Below, piece by piece: positions 18,004-28,127 of a DNA stretch of 64,000 nt (position 1 is its first letter; each line of letters opens with the position of its first letter). This DNA is from Bacteroidales bacterium (GTDB lineage: Bacteria; Bacteroidota; Bacteroidia; Bacteroidales; WCHB1-69): NCBI GenBank assembly GCA_024400635.1, contig JAKSMI010000003.1, forward strand, positions 127,076 to 191,075, read 5' to 3'. A model generated the notes under the pieces. It saw only the letters and a program-made list of their open reading frames with translations. It ran no database searches and was not told the origin of the DNA. The position numbers and the translations under genes are program-made.

Positions 18004-19065
18004 ATGAAAAAAATTTTTCTCGGCCTTATAGTCATAGCTTTCGGACTGCAATTGTCAGCCCAATCCATTCCCAACCCTGGTTTTGAAGAATGGACAAGCG
18101 GAACACCAAACAATTGGACCACAAGTCTTGGTGGCACTATCAACGTGTCCTTTTTAGACATCAATATTCCCATTCCCTTAAACCTCAATTTCGGTTCCAA
18201 AAGCACGGATGCTCATTCTGGCAACTATGCCTTAAAATTAAAAGCCAATAGTCTTAATCTATCTGCTATCGCCAGCTACATTCCCAATTATGAAATTCCC
18301 GAAAGCATCACTTTGCCCGGCATCGCCCAATTGGGAACCGCAGGCACTTTTAATGTTGATGCTTCCACACTGATGGAAATTTTCAGTCTGGACACGAATT
18401 CCACAATGGAAGACTTGCAAAACATCGACTGGGAACAATTGGGCTCCATTGTCAATGTAGTTTCCAGAGGAGTTCCATTTCCTGCAGTACCAAGAAGCAT
18501 GAAAGTATGGATGAAATATCTTCCTCCCGTGGGCGAATCCGATACCATGGCTGTAGCTGTCGTTGCTTACCACCAAGGGCAAAGCGTCCTTTCCCTCCTC
18601 AGCGGTAACGAATACCCCGCCGGATTAGCATTCCGTACGATGAGTGAAAGACACGAAAACTACACTGAAGTCACTTTCGGAATTGACGGATATGACCCCG
18701 ACTATCAATGCGACTCCTTGGCTGTCATCTTCCTCTCTTCAATCTCCTATCCTTTCAAAGCTAATACAGAACTGTTCCTTGATGACATCACTTTCCAGTT
18801 CGATGAATCATCCATAGATAGCTTTGAAGAAAGTTTGATGAGTGTTTATCCCAATCCCGCGGCTCAATACGTGAACATTTTGCCAAAGAATCAGCAAAAC
18901 GAATATTCGATTGAATTGTTTGACATGAATGGACGACTGATTCGTCAACAATCTTCACTGACAGGCGATTACCGAATGTCTCTCGGTGATATTGCCAAGG
19001 GGGCTTACTTCTTGAAACTTCGCCAAGACGGCGAAACATCTTTACAAAAACTGGTGGTTGAATAA
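18004..19065 (+). CDS. Secreted protein with type IX secretion C-terminal sorting domain
   Basis: A 353-residue protein with signal peptide MKKIFLGLIVIAFGLQLSAQ and an N-terminal segment IPNPGFEEWTSGTPNNW typical of surface carbohydrate-associated (PCMD-like) modules. The last about 75 residues are a type A sorting domain: VYPNPAAQYVNI, then IELFDMNGRLIRQ and a terminal GAYFLKL...QKLVVE. In organisms with a type IX secretion system this domain directs export through the outer membrane and is usually removed. Together with the plug protein at 39099-40382 it implies that the host has this system. The natural substrate or partner is unknown. Confidence 0.85.
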   Translation: MKKIFLGLIVIAFGLQLSAQSIPNPGFEEWTSGTPNNWTTSLGGTINVSFLDINIPIPLNLNFGSKSTDAHSGNYALKLKANSLNLSAIASYIPNYEIPESITLPGIAQLGTAGTFNVDASTLMEIFSLDTNSTMEDLQNIDWEQLGSIVNVVSRGVPFPAVPRSMKVWMKYLPPVGESDTMAVAVVAYHQGQSVLSLLSGNEYPAGLAFRTMSERHENYTEVTFGIDGYDPDYQCDSLAVIFLSSISYPFKANTELFLDDITFQFDESSIDSFEESLMSVYPNPAAQYVNILPKNQQNEYSIELFDMNGRLIRQQSSLTGDYRMSLGDIAKGAYFLKLRQDGETSLQKLVVE

Positions 19066-19073
19066 GATTTAAA

Positions 19074-20018
19074 ATGCCGAAACTATGGCTCGCCCCACTG
19101 CACGGGGTTACGGTTTACACTTTTCGAAACTGCCTATTTCGGCACATATCGGGCATCGACGCCACCATTGCGCCTTTCGTTCCAGTGCAAAGCACTGCCA
19201 CACTGAACGTAAAAAAGTGGAAAGATCTCCTGCCAGATAATAACAAAGAAACCGTTCTCATTCCTCAACTGATGGGAACGGTTCCCTCTTTTTTCACCGA
19301 CACAATGAACGCCCTTCACGATGAGTTGGGCTACACGCACTTCAATTGGAATTTGGGCTGCCCAATGCACCCCATCGTGCGAAAAAAACGGGGCTGCGGA
19401 CTGATGCCGTATCCCGACGATGTGGAAGCCATCGTTGAAAATGCATGCAAACTTCCATTCAAATTCTCCGTAAAGATGCGACTCGGATTGCACTCTTTCA
19501 ATGAAGGTTTGGAAATCGCCAACAGGCTGAACCAATATCCGCTCGAATTCATTGTCATACATCCTCGTTTGGGAGACTGGCAATACGAAGGACAACCCGA
19601 CCTTGAAGCGCTTGACAATTTTCTAGGCCAATGCCAACACAAAATCATCTATAGCGGAGATATTTTTCAATTATCTGATTATCAATGCCTTTCTAAAAAA
19701 TACAATCAGATTCAAGACTGGATGCTTGGCCGTGGAATATTGCGAAATCCTTTTCTTGCTTCAGAAATCAAAAACACATCAGAACTAAGCGAAAAACAAA
19801 AAATTGAAAATTTTAACGAATTTTATGAGGATTTAGTTGCGAGTTTATTGGAAGTACGGTCTGAAAGTGGCACATTGGCATCGCTGAAAGAATTGTGGCA
19901 CTCTTTTGCCCACATTTACCGTCTTAACGAAAATCAGATACATAATTTACTGATTATAGATAATTTAAAAGATTTTTTGGAAGAGACTACGGCACTTCAA
20001 TTAACAATTAACAATTAA
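19074..20018 (+). CDS. tRNA-dihydrouridine synthase family protein, divergent
   Basis: A 314-residue FMN-dependent Dus-type TIM barrel that would reduce uridine in tRNA. The catalytic Cys is in NLGCPM, and KMRLG and IHPRLGDWQYEG stand for the usual VKxRLG and HGRT motifs. It diverges clearly from the second Dus in this window (22590-23549), for example RKKRGCGLM after GCP instead of SKGAGSAIL. The window therefore encodes two Dus paralogs that probably modify different tRNA positions. The final residues (QLTINN) are encoded by a 7-bp tandem repeat that runs past the stop, so the natural C-terminus may have been changed by repeat growth. Confidence 0.8.
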   Translation: MPKLWLAPLHGVTVYTFRNCLFRHISGIDATIAPFVPVQSTATLNVKKWKDLLPDNNKETVLIPQLMGTVPSFFTDTMNALHDELGYTHFNWNLGCPMHPIVRKKRGCGLMPYPDDVEAIVENACKLPFKFSVKMRLGLHSFNEGLEIANRLNQYPLEFIVIHPRLGDWQYEGQPDLEALDNFLGQCQHKIIYSGDIFQLSDYQCLSKKYNQIQDWMLGRGILRNPFLASEIKNTSELSEKQKIENFNEFYEDLVASLLEVRSESGTLASLKELWHSFAHIYRLNENQIHNLLIIDNLKDFLEETTALQLTINN

Positions 20019-20039
20019 CAATTAACAATTGGCAATTAG
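19998..20039. repeat. CAATTAA 7-bp tandem repeat
   Basis: Four exact CAATTAA units (19998-20025) and two decayed ones (to 20039). The array overlaps the last codons and stop of the upstream dus gene. Similar AT-rich filler recurs next to the restriction genes at 56949, 58838 and 61883. Confidence 0.7.
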
Positions 20040-20109
20040 CAACTTAATTTCTTATTCTCAGAATTTCTTTATTAAACAATCTTCTATCTTCTTCATTGAT
20101 ATTTTTTTG

Positions 20110-20117
20110 TAAATTTG
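20110..20117 (+). promoter_or_regulatory. -7 promoter box for the SRPBCC-lptB unit
   Basis: TAAATTTG matches TAnnTTTG, 19 bp before the start at 20137. Confidence 0.6.
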
Positions 20118-20136
20118 CCACAAAATATATAAGAAC

Positions 20137-20529
20137 ATGAAAGTAACAGGCAAGACCACGACATTAAACGTTCCCAATCGTGACGTTTTCACCAGATTCT
20201 GCAATTGCAACAACTTCGGCAAGTTCCTTCCAGACCAAATTAAGGACTGGCAATCCACCGAAGATTATTGTCAATTTTCGATTCCAGGAATTGCTTCTCT
20301 CAAAGTTAACATTGCTGAAAAAGTCGAATTTTCAAAAATTGTTTTCGCCGCCAACAACGACAAAAACATTCCCATAAATATTTCATTGAACATGAACGGC
20401 AATGACCTTCAAACAGATATTTTCGCCGAGATCGAAGCCGATATTCCCATTTTCCTAAAACCGATGGTTGAAAAACCCCTGCAAAACTTAGTTGACATGA
20501 TTGCAGACAAGTTGAAAACTGAAAACTGA
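20137..20529 (+). CDS. SRPBCC-like small protein
   Basis: A 130-residue cytosolic protein without signal peptide. The pattern (N-terminal strand KVTGKTTTLNVP, a helix DVFTRFCNCNNFGKFLP, several strands, then a long C-terminal helix LKPMVEKPLQNLVDMIADKL) fits the START/SRPBCC ligand-binding fold. Bacteroidota homologues are usually annotated only by fold. It sits 52 bp upstream of lptB and probably shares its transcript; a role linked to lipid export is only a guess from position. Confidence 0.55.
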   Translation: MKVTGKTTTLNVPNRDVFTRFCNCNNFGKFLPDQIKDWQSTEDYCQFSIPGIASLKVNIAEKVEFSKIVFAANNDKNIPINISLNMNGNDLQTDIFAEIEADIPIFLKPMVEKPLQNLVDMIADKLKTEN

Positions 20530-20581
20530 GAGTTGAAAATTAACTTTAAATATTAGTTTCATAATTAATCAACAATTAAAT

Positions 20582-21313
20582 ATGATAAGCACCATACGAA
20601 CTGAAGGTTTGATCAAGGAATACAAGCATCGCCGAGTTGTGAACAATGTTTCCATCAATGTCAACCAAGGCGAAATCGTAGGACTTTTAGGACCTAACGG
20701 AGCGGGAAAGACAACATCCTTCTATATGATTGTCGGGCTGATACAACCCATGGAAGGTAAAATATACCTCAACGACGAAGACATTACAGGAATGGCAATG
20801 TACAAGCGTGCGCAATTAGGCATCGCCTATCTGCCGCAAGAAGCATCGGTTTTCCGCGACTTGACCGTTGAAGACAATATCATGGCAATACTTCAGTTTA
20901 GTCTTACTTCAAAAGAAGAACAAAAAGAGCGTCTCGAACAATTGATTTCAGAGTTCAACATACAGAAAGTCAGGAAAAACAAAGGAAAGAATCTTTCTGG
21001 TGGCGAGCGCCGCCGCTGCGAAATTGCCCGTTGTCTGGCCTCCAACCCGAAATTCATCCTTCTTGATGAGCCCTTCGCTGGTGTTGACCCCATTGCCGTT
21101 GAGGACATCCAGAATATTGTGGCAAAATTGAAGAGCAAAAATATTGGCGTTCTTATCACCGACCATAACGTACATGAGACACTTTCCATCACCGACCGCG
21201 CCTACCTGCTTTTCGAAGGAAGCGTTTTAAAATCCGGCACCGCCGAAGAACTGGCTGCCGACCCACAGGTTAGAAAAGTATATCTCGGTAGCAATTTCGA
21301 ACTCAGAAAATAA
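20582..21313 (+). CDS. lptB: LPS export ABC transporter ATP-binding protein
   Basis: A 243-residue ATPase that powers LptFG-mediated extraction of lipopolysaccharide from the inner membrane. It has Walker [10 protein letters not shown] (about 38-46), a Q-loop near LPQEASVF, the LptB-type signature [16 protein letters not shown], Walker [14 protein letters not shown] and the H-loop TDHNVHET. The ERRR form of the signature and the [12 protein letters not shown] context are characteristic of LptB within ABC ATPases. lptF/lptG and lptC are not adjacent. It is followed 8 bp later by the aminopeptidase gene. Confidence 0.93.
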   Translation: MISTIRTEGLIKEYKHRRVVNNVSINVNQGEIVGLLGPNGAGKTTSFYMIVGLIQPMEGKIYLNDEDITGMAMYKRAQLGIAYLPQEASVFRDLTVEDNIMAILQFSLTSKEEQKERLEQLISEFNIQKVRKNKGKNLSGGERRRCEIARCLASNPKFILLDEPFAGVDPIAVEDIQNIVAKLKSKNIGVLITDHNVHETLSITDRAYLLFEGSVLKSGTAEELAADPQVRKVYLGSNFELRK

Positions 21314-21321
21314 AACATATC

Positions 21322-22575
21322 ATGCGTTACCAAGCTTTAAATTCAGATTTTTATATTAGAAACAGAAAAAACGTAGTCGCTGAAATCGAACAAAATTCCG
21401 TGGTCATCCTCACTTCCCACGACGAATATCCACGTTGCGGCGACACCACGCACCCTTTCCGTCAAAATTCAGACTTGTTATATCTCTGCGGCATCGACCA
21501 GGAAGAAACATGCCTCGCACTTGCGCCTTGGCATCCCAACAAAGATTACCGCGAAGTACTATTTATCAAGAATCCAAGTCCGGAAATGATTACCTGGTTC
21601 GGGCATCGTCTCAGCAAGGAGCAGGCTCGTAAAATATCAGGCATCCAAACCGTTGTTTTTGTTGAAGAGATGGATTCCGTGCTCAACAACATGATTTTCT
21701 ATGCAGAACACATTTATCTTCATATTCCTGAAAGTTCTCGTTCCAAGAACTCTTTTGCGACTCGAGAAATACGCTTGGCTGAGCAACTGAAACGCGACTA
21801 TCCGCTGCACGATTTCCGCCGTTTGGCACCGATTCTTTATCCATTGCGTGCCATAAAGCAGCCCGAAGAATTGCAAGCGCTGAAAAAGGCCTGCGACATC
21901 ACCGCCGCCGCCTTCCGTCGCGCCAAAGCTGCCGTTAAACCTGGAATGTACGAATACGAAGTTGAAGCCGAACTGATATACGAAATGATTCGCAATGGTG
22001 CCTCAGGCCACTCCTTCGCTCCCATCTGCGCTTCCGGCGCCGACACTTGCATCCTCCATTATATCAAAAACGACAAAAAAATGCAAGACGGGGATTTATT
22101 GCTGATGGATTTTGGCGCAGAATATGCCAACTACGCCGGAGACTGCAGTCGCACTATCCCTGTCAATGGCAAATTCACGCCCAGACAAAAAGCCGTGTAT
22201 GACGCTGTTCTTTCAATTTACAAAGACACAATTCCTAAATTCAAACCAGGTATGACCATTCACAAAATCAACGATTTTGTCTTCAAAAGAATGGATGAAG
22301 AATTGATTAAATTAGGATTATATACCGAAGAAGACGTTAAGAATCAAGACCCCAATAAACCGCTGTTCAAAAAATACTACATGCACAACACCAGCCATTT
22401 CATTGGTTTGGATGTTCACGACGTAGGAGAACGCGACTGGGTTTTCCAACCAGGCATGGTTTTAAGCTGCGAACCCGGCATTTACATCGCCGAAGAAGGC
22501 ATTGGCATTCGTATTGAAACCGACGTGGTCGTTGCCGATAATCCTATCGACTTGTTTGAAGGACTTGATTTGTAA
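21322..22575 (+). CDS. pepP: Xaa-Pro aminopeptidase (M24B)
   Basis: A 417-residue cytosolic metallopeptidase that removes N-terminal residues preceding proline. The N-terminal AMP_N domain (about 1-170) precedes the pita-bread fold. The dinuclear metal ligands are visible as MDFGAEYANYAGDCSR (two Asp), HNTSHFIGLDVHD (His), CEPGIYI (Glu) and IRIETDV (Glu). All appear intact. It lies 8 bp downstream of lptB and 14 bp upstream of dusB, in a tight co-directional cluster. The C-terminus ends soon after the last metal ligand, slightly shorter than many relatives. Confidence 0.92.
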   Translation: MRYQALNSDFYIRNRKNVVAEIEQNSVVILTSHDEYPRCGDTTHPFRQNSDLLYLCGIDQEETCLALAPWHPNKDYREVLFIKNPSPEMITWFGHRLSKEQARKISGIQTVVFVEEMDSVLNNMIFYAEHIYLHIPESSRSKNSFATREIRLAEQLKRDYPLHDFRRLAPILYPLRAIKQPEELQALKKACDITAAAFRRAKAAVKPGMYEYEVEAELIYEMIRNGASGHSFAPICASGADTCILHYIKNDKKMQDGDLLLMDFGAEYANYAGDCSRTIPVNGKFTPRQKAVYDAVLSIYKDTIPKFKPGMTIHKINDFVFKRMDEELIKLGLYTEEDVKNQDPNKPLFKKYYMHNTSHFIGLDVHDVGERDWVFQPGMVLSCEPGIYIAEEGIGIRIETDVVVADNPIDLFEGLDL

Positions 22576-22589
22576 TATTTTGCTTCGCA

Positions 22590-23549
22590 ATGATGAATCC
22601 CATTCAGCAGTTGCTCGAAAAATATGAATTCCCACTTTACTTAGCCCCCATGGAAGAGGTTACGGACCCTTCTTTTCGGCATTTGTGCAAGGATTTTGGC
22701 GCCGACGTGCTGATTTCGGAATTCATTTCTTCGGATGCCTTGTCACGGGAAGTGGAAAAAAGCATTCGCAAAATGCACTTTGACGAAGACGAACGCCCTT
22801 TCGGAATACAGATTTTTGGTCATGATGAAGATTCGTTAATCGCAGCAGCTCGGCTGGCAGAAAGTGCCAACCCCGATTTCATCGACATCAACTGGGGCTG
22901 TCCAGTGAAAAAAGTCGTGAGCAAGGGTGCCGGTTCTGCCATTTTGAAAGACATTCCTAAAATGATACGGCTAACAAAAGCTGTCGTTGACGCGGTCAGT
23001 TTACCCGTCACTGTCAAAACGAGACTGGGCTGGGAAGAGGCAGAGAAACCAATTGTAGAGGCAGCCGAAATGCTGCAAGATGTCGGCATCAAAGCTCTCA
23101 CCATCCACGGTCGCACACGCTCGCAAATGTATAGCGGCACCGCCGACTGGACGCTCATCGGCGAAGTGAAAAACAATCCTCGAATGTGCATTCCCATCAT
23201 AGGCAATGGTGACATTGATAGTCCAGAAAAAGCCGTGGAATACAAGAAACGCTTCGGCGTTGATGCCATCATGATTGGCCGCGCCGCCATCGGAAACCCT
23301 TGGATTTTCAGGCAAATCAAAGACTATTTGCAAGGTCGTGAGCCTTCATGTCCAGACTACGAAGAAAGAGTGAATGTGTGCCTAAAACACCTGCAAATGG
23401 CCAAAGAATGGAAAGGTGAACGCACTGCCATCCTTGAGATGCGTAAACATTACGCCAATTACTTCAAGGGAATTCCACACTTTAAGGAACGGAAAATCAA
23501 GTTGATGTCGGCCTTAAGCATCGAAGAATGCGCAGAGATATTACAATAA
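22590..23549 (+). CDS. dusB: tRNA-dihydrouridine synthase B type
   Basis: A 319-residue FMN enzyme reducing uridine to dihydrouridine in tRNA. It has the classical Dus motifs: YLAPMEEVTDPSFR at the N-terminus, INWGCPVKKV with the catalytic Cys, KGAGSAILKD, VKTRLGW, IHGRTRSQMYSG and GNGDIDSPE, then IGRAAIGNPW. The start may be either of two adjacent ATGs (22590 or 22593). It is the last rightward gene of this block; only 3 bp separate its stop from the convergent permease gene. Confidence 0.92.
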   Translation: MMNPIQQLLEKYEFPLYLAPMEEVTDPSFRHLCKDFGADVLISEFISSDALSREVEKSIRKMHFDEDERPFGIQIFGHDEDSLIAAARLAESANPDFIDINWGCPVKKVVSKGAGSAILKDIPKMIRLTKAVVDAVSLPVTVKTRLGWEEAEKPIVEAAEMLQDVGIKALTIHGRTRSQMYSGTADWTLIGEVKNNPRMCIPIIGNGDIDSPEKAVEYKKRFGVDAIMIGRAAIGNPWIFRQIKDYLQGREPSCPDYEERVNVCLKHLQMAKEWKGERTAILEMRKHYANYFKGIPHFKERKIKLMSALSIEECAEILQ

Positions 23550-23552
23550 AAC

Positions 23553-24773
23553 CTATTCGTACCTCAACGCAGCAATAGGATCCAAATTGGCGGCCTTCTT
23601 GGCGGGATACCAGCCAAAGAAAATACCCGTAGCCGAACATACCAAGAACGAGATTGCAATAGCACCCTGGCTAACCATAAACGGCCATTGCAACACTTTT
23701 GATAAAACAAAGGATAATAACAAACCTAAAACAATGCCTATAAGACCGCCTATCAAACTCAGAATCACACTCTCAGACAAGAACTGCATCATAATATCTC
23801 GATTCTGAGCTCCGATAGCCATACGCAGACCTATTTCCTTGGTACGCTCTGTTACAGTCACATACATAATGTTCATAATACCGATACCTCCAACAATTAG
23901 GGAAATAGCGGCAATGGCTGTCAGCAACACCGTCAATAATTGCGTTACCGAACTGACAGTAGTAAGCAATTCTTCCATCGTCCTGACTTCAAAATCGTCA
24001 TCATCATTTTTGCCAATATGATGTGTATTTCGTAAAATATACGTAATTTCTGTAGCAGCCAATTCAGACTCCTCCTCTGATGTCGCCGAAGCAAAAAACA
24101 TGTGGAAATGATTAATGGCCAAGAAACGCTTCTGCACAGTCGTATAAGGCACCAAAACCACATCATCCTGATCTTGACCCATTTGGCTCTGACCTTTGGA
24201 TTCCAAAACGCCAATGACTTTCATAGGTATAGAACCAAAACGGACGGTCTGCCCAATTGGATTTTCGCCATTGGTAAACAAATCTTTCACGACGGTCTGC
24301 CCGATGACGCAAACTTTATTAAACTTTTTCACATCCTCATCAGAAAACATAATTCCGCTTTCGAGTTTATAAGTTCTAATTCCCAGATAATTAGGAGCCA
24401 CACCTTGAATGGAGCCAGGATGGTTGTTTGAGCCGAACACCAATTGGGCACTGCTGGTAACATAGGGCGAAATGGCCGTCACATAACGAACATTTTGCTC
24501 CAACATATGGAAGTCCTTTTCATCCAACGATTTGGCATTAGAAGAGCCCATATTGACCCCACCACGACGTTGCTCTCCAGGCATGACCATAATCATATTC
24601 GAACCCATACTTGACAACTGTTCTCTGACATTATTGGTGGAACTTTGCCCCAGACTCACCATCGTAATGACAGAAGCAATACCAATGATGATACCCAACA
24701 TCGTAAGGAAAGCACGACTTTTATTTCGAAGGAGTGCGCGAATGGCAATCTTTATGAGGTTTAAAATATTCAT
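23553..24773 (-). CDS. MacB-type ABC transporter permease
   Basis: A 406-residue inner-membrane protein with an N-terminal membrane helix (about 18-40), a periplasmic MacB_PCD domain (about 40-260) and three C-terminal helices of the FtsX fold. Conserved landmarks are LTMLGIIIGIASVITMVSLGQ, VGGIGIMNIMYVTVTERTKE and RMAIGA. These mechanotransmission transporters work with an outer-membrane TolC and an adaptor to expel substrates such as macrolides, peptides or siderophores. Last gene of the leftward tolC-macA-ATPase-permease operon; the gap to the ATPase is 3 bp. The substrate is unknown. The ATPase is a separate protein, unlike E. coli MacB. Confidence 0.9.
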   Translation of the reverse strand: MNILNLIKIAIRALLRNKSRAFLTMLGIIIGIASVITMVSLGQSSTNNVREQLSSMGSNMIMVMPGEQRRGGVNMGSSNAKSLDEKDFHMLEQNVRYVTAISPYVTSSAQLVFGSNNHPGSIQGVAPNYLGIRTYKLESGIMFSDEDVKKFNKVCVIGQTVVKDLFTNGENPIGQTVRFGSIPMKVIGVLESKGQSQMGQDQDDVVLVPYTTVQKRFLAINHFHMFFASATSEEESELAATEITYILRNTHHIGKNDDDDFEVRTMEELLTTVSSVTQLLTVLLTAIAAISLIVGGIGIMNIMYVTVTERTKEIGLRMAIGAQNRDIMMQFLSESVILSLIGGLIGIVLGLLLSFVLSKVLQWPFMVSQGAIAISFLVCSATGIFFGWYPAKKAANLDPIAALRYE

Positions 24774-24776
24774 TTC

Positions 24777-25514
24777 CTAAATCTTGAATTCTTTATAATT
24801 ACGTAAAGCTTCTGCTGCTGATTGCGTTTCAACGGCCTTGTCTTCGATGATGTTGCCGTCCCGAAGTTTGATGGTGCGAGTCGTAAAAACGGCAATATCA
24901 GGCTCGTGGGTTACAAAAGCTATCGTTTTACCTTTGTCGTGCAAATCCTGGAACAAACTCATAATTTCGTAAGATGTTCTAGTATCCAAATTACCCGTTG
25001 CTTCATCGGCAAGCAAAATGACCGGATCATTGATTAACGCACGGGCTATGGCCACTCGCTGTTGCTGTCCACCCGACAACTGGTTGGGCTCGTGCATCAT
25101 ACGATTTTCCAAGCCGACAGCTTTGAGGGCCTCAATAGCACGCTCATGGCGTTCTTTGGCAGAAATCGACGAATTATACATCAAGGGCAACTCCACATTT
25201 TCCAAAGCCGTAGTTCTTGCCAACAAGTTGTAATTCTGAAAGATAAAACCAATTTTGCGATTCCTGAGTGTTGAAAGTTCCTTCTTCGACAAATTGCTTA
25301 TGGAAACACCGTCAATCTTATAATCTCCTGACGTCGGGCGGTCGAGGCAACCCAAAATATTCAGCAAAGTGGACTTTCCCGAGCCGCTCGTTCCCATTAT
25401 GCTCACAAACTCGCCCTCTTCTATCGAAAAAGAAACGCCATTCAAAGCGTGAACATCTTCGTTTCCCACCTTGAAAATGCGCTTCAAATCCGTTATCTTA
25501 ATAATTTCATTCAT
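24777..25514 (-). CDS. MacB/LolD-type ABC transporter ATPase
   Basis: A 245-residue ATPase with Walker [11 protein letters not shown]-loop region FIFQNYNLL, signature [15 protein letters not shown], Walker [15 protein letters not shown] and the H-loop FVTHEPDIA. The FQNYNLL-GNLD pattern is typical of the MacB/LolD group. It sits between the adaptor and the permease of a four-gene efflux operon, 33 bp from the adaptor. It should drive conformational change across the membrane rather than lipoprotein release, given the TolC and adaptor partners. Confidence 0.92.
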   Translation of the reverse strand: MNEIIKITDLKRIFKVGNEDVHALNGVSFSIEEGEFVSIMGTSGSGKSTLLNILGCLDRPTSGDYKIDGVSISNLSKKELSTLRNRKIGFIFQNYNLLARTTALENVELPLMYNSSISAKERHERAIEALKAVGLENRMMHEPNQLSGGQQQRVAIARALINDPVILLADEATGNLDTRTSYEIMSLFQDLHDKGKTIAFVTHEPDIAVFTTRTIKLRDGNIIEDKAVETQSAAEALRNYKEFKI

Positions 25515-25547
25515 TATAATCTATTAATTATTAATAATTTACAATGA

Positions 25548-26777
25548 TTAGCGTTTCCTTTCTTCTGGCGGACCCATGTGGAATGTGCTCTTGCCTTTTT
25601 CTTGAACTTTAGGAGCTTTCGCTTCCATCACCGACAAAACGACCTCTTCTCCTTCACGAAGACCACTGGTAATGATGGATTTGGCACCATCGTTCAGACT
25701 AGTCTGTACACTGACTTGTTCCAGACTGTTCTGGCGTTTCACCCAAACCGTCTTGGTATTTACATCTTTCAAACTTTGTGTCAAATCTTCCTGATTATTA
25801 AAAAGTTCCTTGAAGGTGTAGCCTTGTTTTTGCATCATCGTCATGGTCATTTTTTCAATATTGCAGAAAAACGCTTCCATGGGAATAGTAACACCTTTTT
25901 CCTTATTAACAATGATAGAAACACTGGCAGTCATGCCGGGAAACAGTTTTTCATCTGGATTTGGGGCATCGATAATGACGGTATAAGTAACAACATTAGA
26001 AGTTACCGTAGGGTTTAGACGCACTTGTTTTACAGTACCCGAGAAAACATCATCAGGGAAGGCGTCAACGGTAAATGTCACCGGCTGACCTTCGACCACT
26101 TGACCAATATCCGCTTCGTCAATATTGGCTTCCACCTGCATTTCCGTCAGGTTGTTGGCAATGGTGAAAAGTGTTGGCGTACTGAACGATGAAGCCACCG
26201 TCTGTCCTTCTTCCACTTCCTTGTTCAAAACCACCCCCGCAATCGGCGAATAAATCATCGCATACCCAAGGTCGACCTGCGATTTCTGATAATTAGACTT
26301 TGCCGTGACCAACTGATTTTTCGCACGAGTCAAGTCATCTTCCGCAGCATCCAAAGTTTCTTGCGTGGCAGCTTTGTTGTCGAACAAGGTTTTGGTCCTA
26401 TCATAATTTCGCTGGGCCAAATTCAGATTACTCTGCGCATTGGAAACGGCAGCCTCTGATTGAAGCACCTGTTCCATCAAGGTCGATTTGTCAAGTTCAG
26501 CGAGCAAATCGCCTTTTTCAACACGAGAGTTGAAGTCTACATAAAGACGCTTCACTATACCTGAGACCTGCGTACCCACATCTACCTTGTAAACGGGCTG
26601 AATTTCCCCCGTTGCAGTCACCGTTATTTCAATGCTGTCAACTTTTGCCACTTCGGTATTGAAAACCATATTATGCGACTTTTTCGCTTTCAGCACGTTC
26701 ATGACGATAATGAAAGCAATGATGATGGCGACAATAATGCCGATAACAATCCACCTTTTCTTCTTTTTACTATCCAT
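25548..26777 (-). CDS. MacA-like periplasmic adaptor protein
   Basis: A 409-residue membrane-fusion protein anchored by one N-terminal helix (about 8-27, WIVIGIIVAIIIAFIIVM). Order: beta-barrel/lipoyl half (VGTQVSGIVKRLYVDFNSRVEKGDLLAELD), a long alpha hairpin coiled coil (about 95-170, rich in Ala/Gln/Asn), the second lipoyl half (IYSPIAGVVLNKEVEEGQ), then the barrel domain. The lipoyl split and hairpin are characteristic of the HlyD/MacA family that bridges pump and TolC. It lies between tolC (31 bp upstream) and the ATPase. Substrate unknown. Confidence 0.9.
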   Translation of the reverse strand: MDSKKKKRWIVIGIIVAIIIAFIIVMNVLKAKKSHNMVFNTEVAKVDSIEITVTATGEIQPVYKVDVGTQVSGIVKRLYVDFNSRVEKGDLLAELDKSTLMEQVLQSEAAVSNAQSNLNLAQRNYDRTKTLFDNKAATQETLDAAEDDLTRAKNQLVTAKSNYQKSQVDLGYAMIYSPIAGVVLNKEVEEGQTVASSFSTPTLFTIANNLTEMQVEANIDEADIGQVVEGQPVTFTVDAFPDDVFSGTVKQVRLNPTVTSNVVTYTVIIDAPNPDEKLFPGMTASVSIIVNKEKGVTIPMEAFFCNIEKMTMTMMQKQGYTFKELFNNQEDLTQSLKDVNTKTVWVKRQNSLEQVSVQTSLNDGAKSIITSGLREGEEVVLSVMEAKAPKVQEKGKSTFHMGPPEERKR

Positions 26778-26808
26778 AGATATTGATATTTAATTAATTT
26801 TCCAATTA

Positions 26809-28101
26809 TTATAAAGTCACAGGAATACCCATCACAATGTCAAGGATTTTACGCTGCAAAACAAACGAATATTTATCCTGCATGTACGTATTCAATGCCG
26901 AGAGATAATTGTTCTGTTGCGTCAACAAATCGGCAGCAGTAATGGTTCCATACATAAATTTCATATTATATGCTTGAAAATTAGCATGATAAGCTTTTGC
27001 CTTAATTGAAGAAACATTATAATTATTTTCTGCTTCTGTTACAGACAGATAGTACTTTTGCAGTTCCTGCAAGACATCGAGTTGTTTTTCTTGCAAATCG
27101 TTTTCGGCTTTCTGCACATTAATTTTCGCCAATTTTACTGATGCTCTGGCTTTATTTTGATTATATATTGGAATATTGAGCGACAAGCCCACATTTTCAG
27201 AAAGGCGATCCCCGAATTGGCTTCCCACATCACCCAAACTTGAACTGAAACCTGTACTAACGCCCGCATTCAAGTTCAAACTTGGACAATAATTGGATTT
27301 TGCAATTTTAACATCATAATTGGCGCTTTCGATGCGGCTTTTACTGAGTTTCAATTCAGGAAGATAATCAAAGGCTTTATCTATAACCTCTTGCATTTCC
27401 GGGATACGAAGATTCTCTATCATTTGTGCCGTATCGGGTTTTACGACCTCCACACCTGCCGCGGTATTGATTGCCAACAATCCCTTCAGCGTAATGTAAT
27501 TGTTATTCAGTGAAATCAGCGTATTGTCGTAATTTGTAGAATCCGAAACATATTGGGCTTCAAGCAACATATAATCGCTTTCCAAAATCTGTCCAGCCAG
27601 ATAACGATGGTAGCCCTGTTCCATTTGTTCACGACTTTTTTTAATCACATCCTTCTGGAATCCAAGAAGTTCTTCATTCATCAAAATATTCAGGAATGCC
27701 TGGACGATTTGAATATCAAGTTGGTCTTTTTCATAATTATATGACCATTCTGACTGAGTGACACCGAGTTTGCTCTGCTTAATGTTATTGTAAATACTCA
27801 AGCCGTTGAAAAGCGTAATTCCTGCCGAAACGCCATAATTGCCCGTCCAATCGGAACCATCGTTATGAGAATGTCCATAGCCGTGATTGGCAGAAGCCGA
27901 AATGGTAGGCGTCATCTGCAGTTTGGCTTGCTTATAGTTGATTTCCGAAACTGTTTTGTCAAGGCGGGCATTTTGCAGAGAATAATTGTGTTCTTCAGCA
28001 TATTTCAGGCACTCTTCCAACGTAAAGCGATTGGTTTGTCCTTGGACCTGAAAAATCACCATCATTCCCAAAAGCAGCAACAGCATCAATCTTTTTTTCA
28101 T
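26809..28101 (-). CDS. TolC family outer-membrane channel
   Basis: A 430-residue outer-membrane efflux protein with signal peptide MKKRLMLLLLLGMMVIFQVQ. The start at 28101 is chosen because it puts this signal at the N-terminus and lies just downstream of a leftward promoter box. The mature protein has the two OEP repeats with long coiled helices (for example YEKDQLDIQIVQAFLNIL and IYNQNKARASVKLAKINVQ). First gene of the operon tolC-macA-ATPase-permease, so the whole tripartite pump is encoded together. Confidence 0.9.
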   Translation of the reverse strand: MKKRLMLLLLLGMMVIFQVQGQTNRFTLEECLKYAEEHNYSLQNARLDKTVSEINYKQAKLQMTPTISASANHGYGHSHNDGSDWTGNYGVSAGITLFNGLSIYNNIKQSKLGVTQSEWSYNYEKDQLDIQIVQAFLNILMNEELLGFQKDVIKKSREQMEQGYHRYLAGQILESDYMLLEAQYVSDSTNYDNTLISLNNNYITLKGLLAINTAAGVEVVKPDTAQMIENLRIPEMQEVIDKAFDYLPELKLSKSRIESANYDVKIAKSNYCPSLNLNAGVSTGFSSSLGDVGSQFGDRLSENVGLSLNIPIYNQNKARASVKLAKINVQKAENDLQEKQLDVLQELQKYYLSVTEAENNYNVSSIKAKAYHANFQAYNMKFMYGTITAADLLTQQNNYLSALNTYMQDKYSFVLQRKILDIVMGIPVTL

Positions 28102-28127
28102 ATTCACTATTTTAAAAAATACGATGG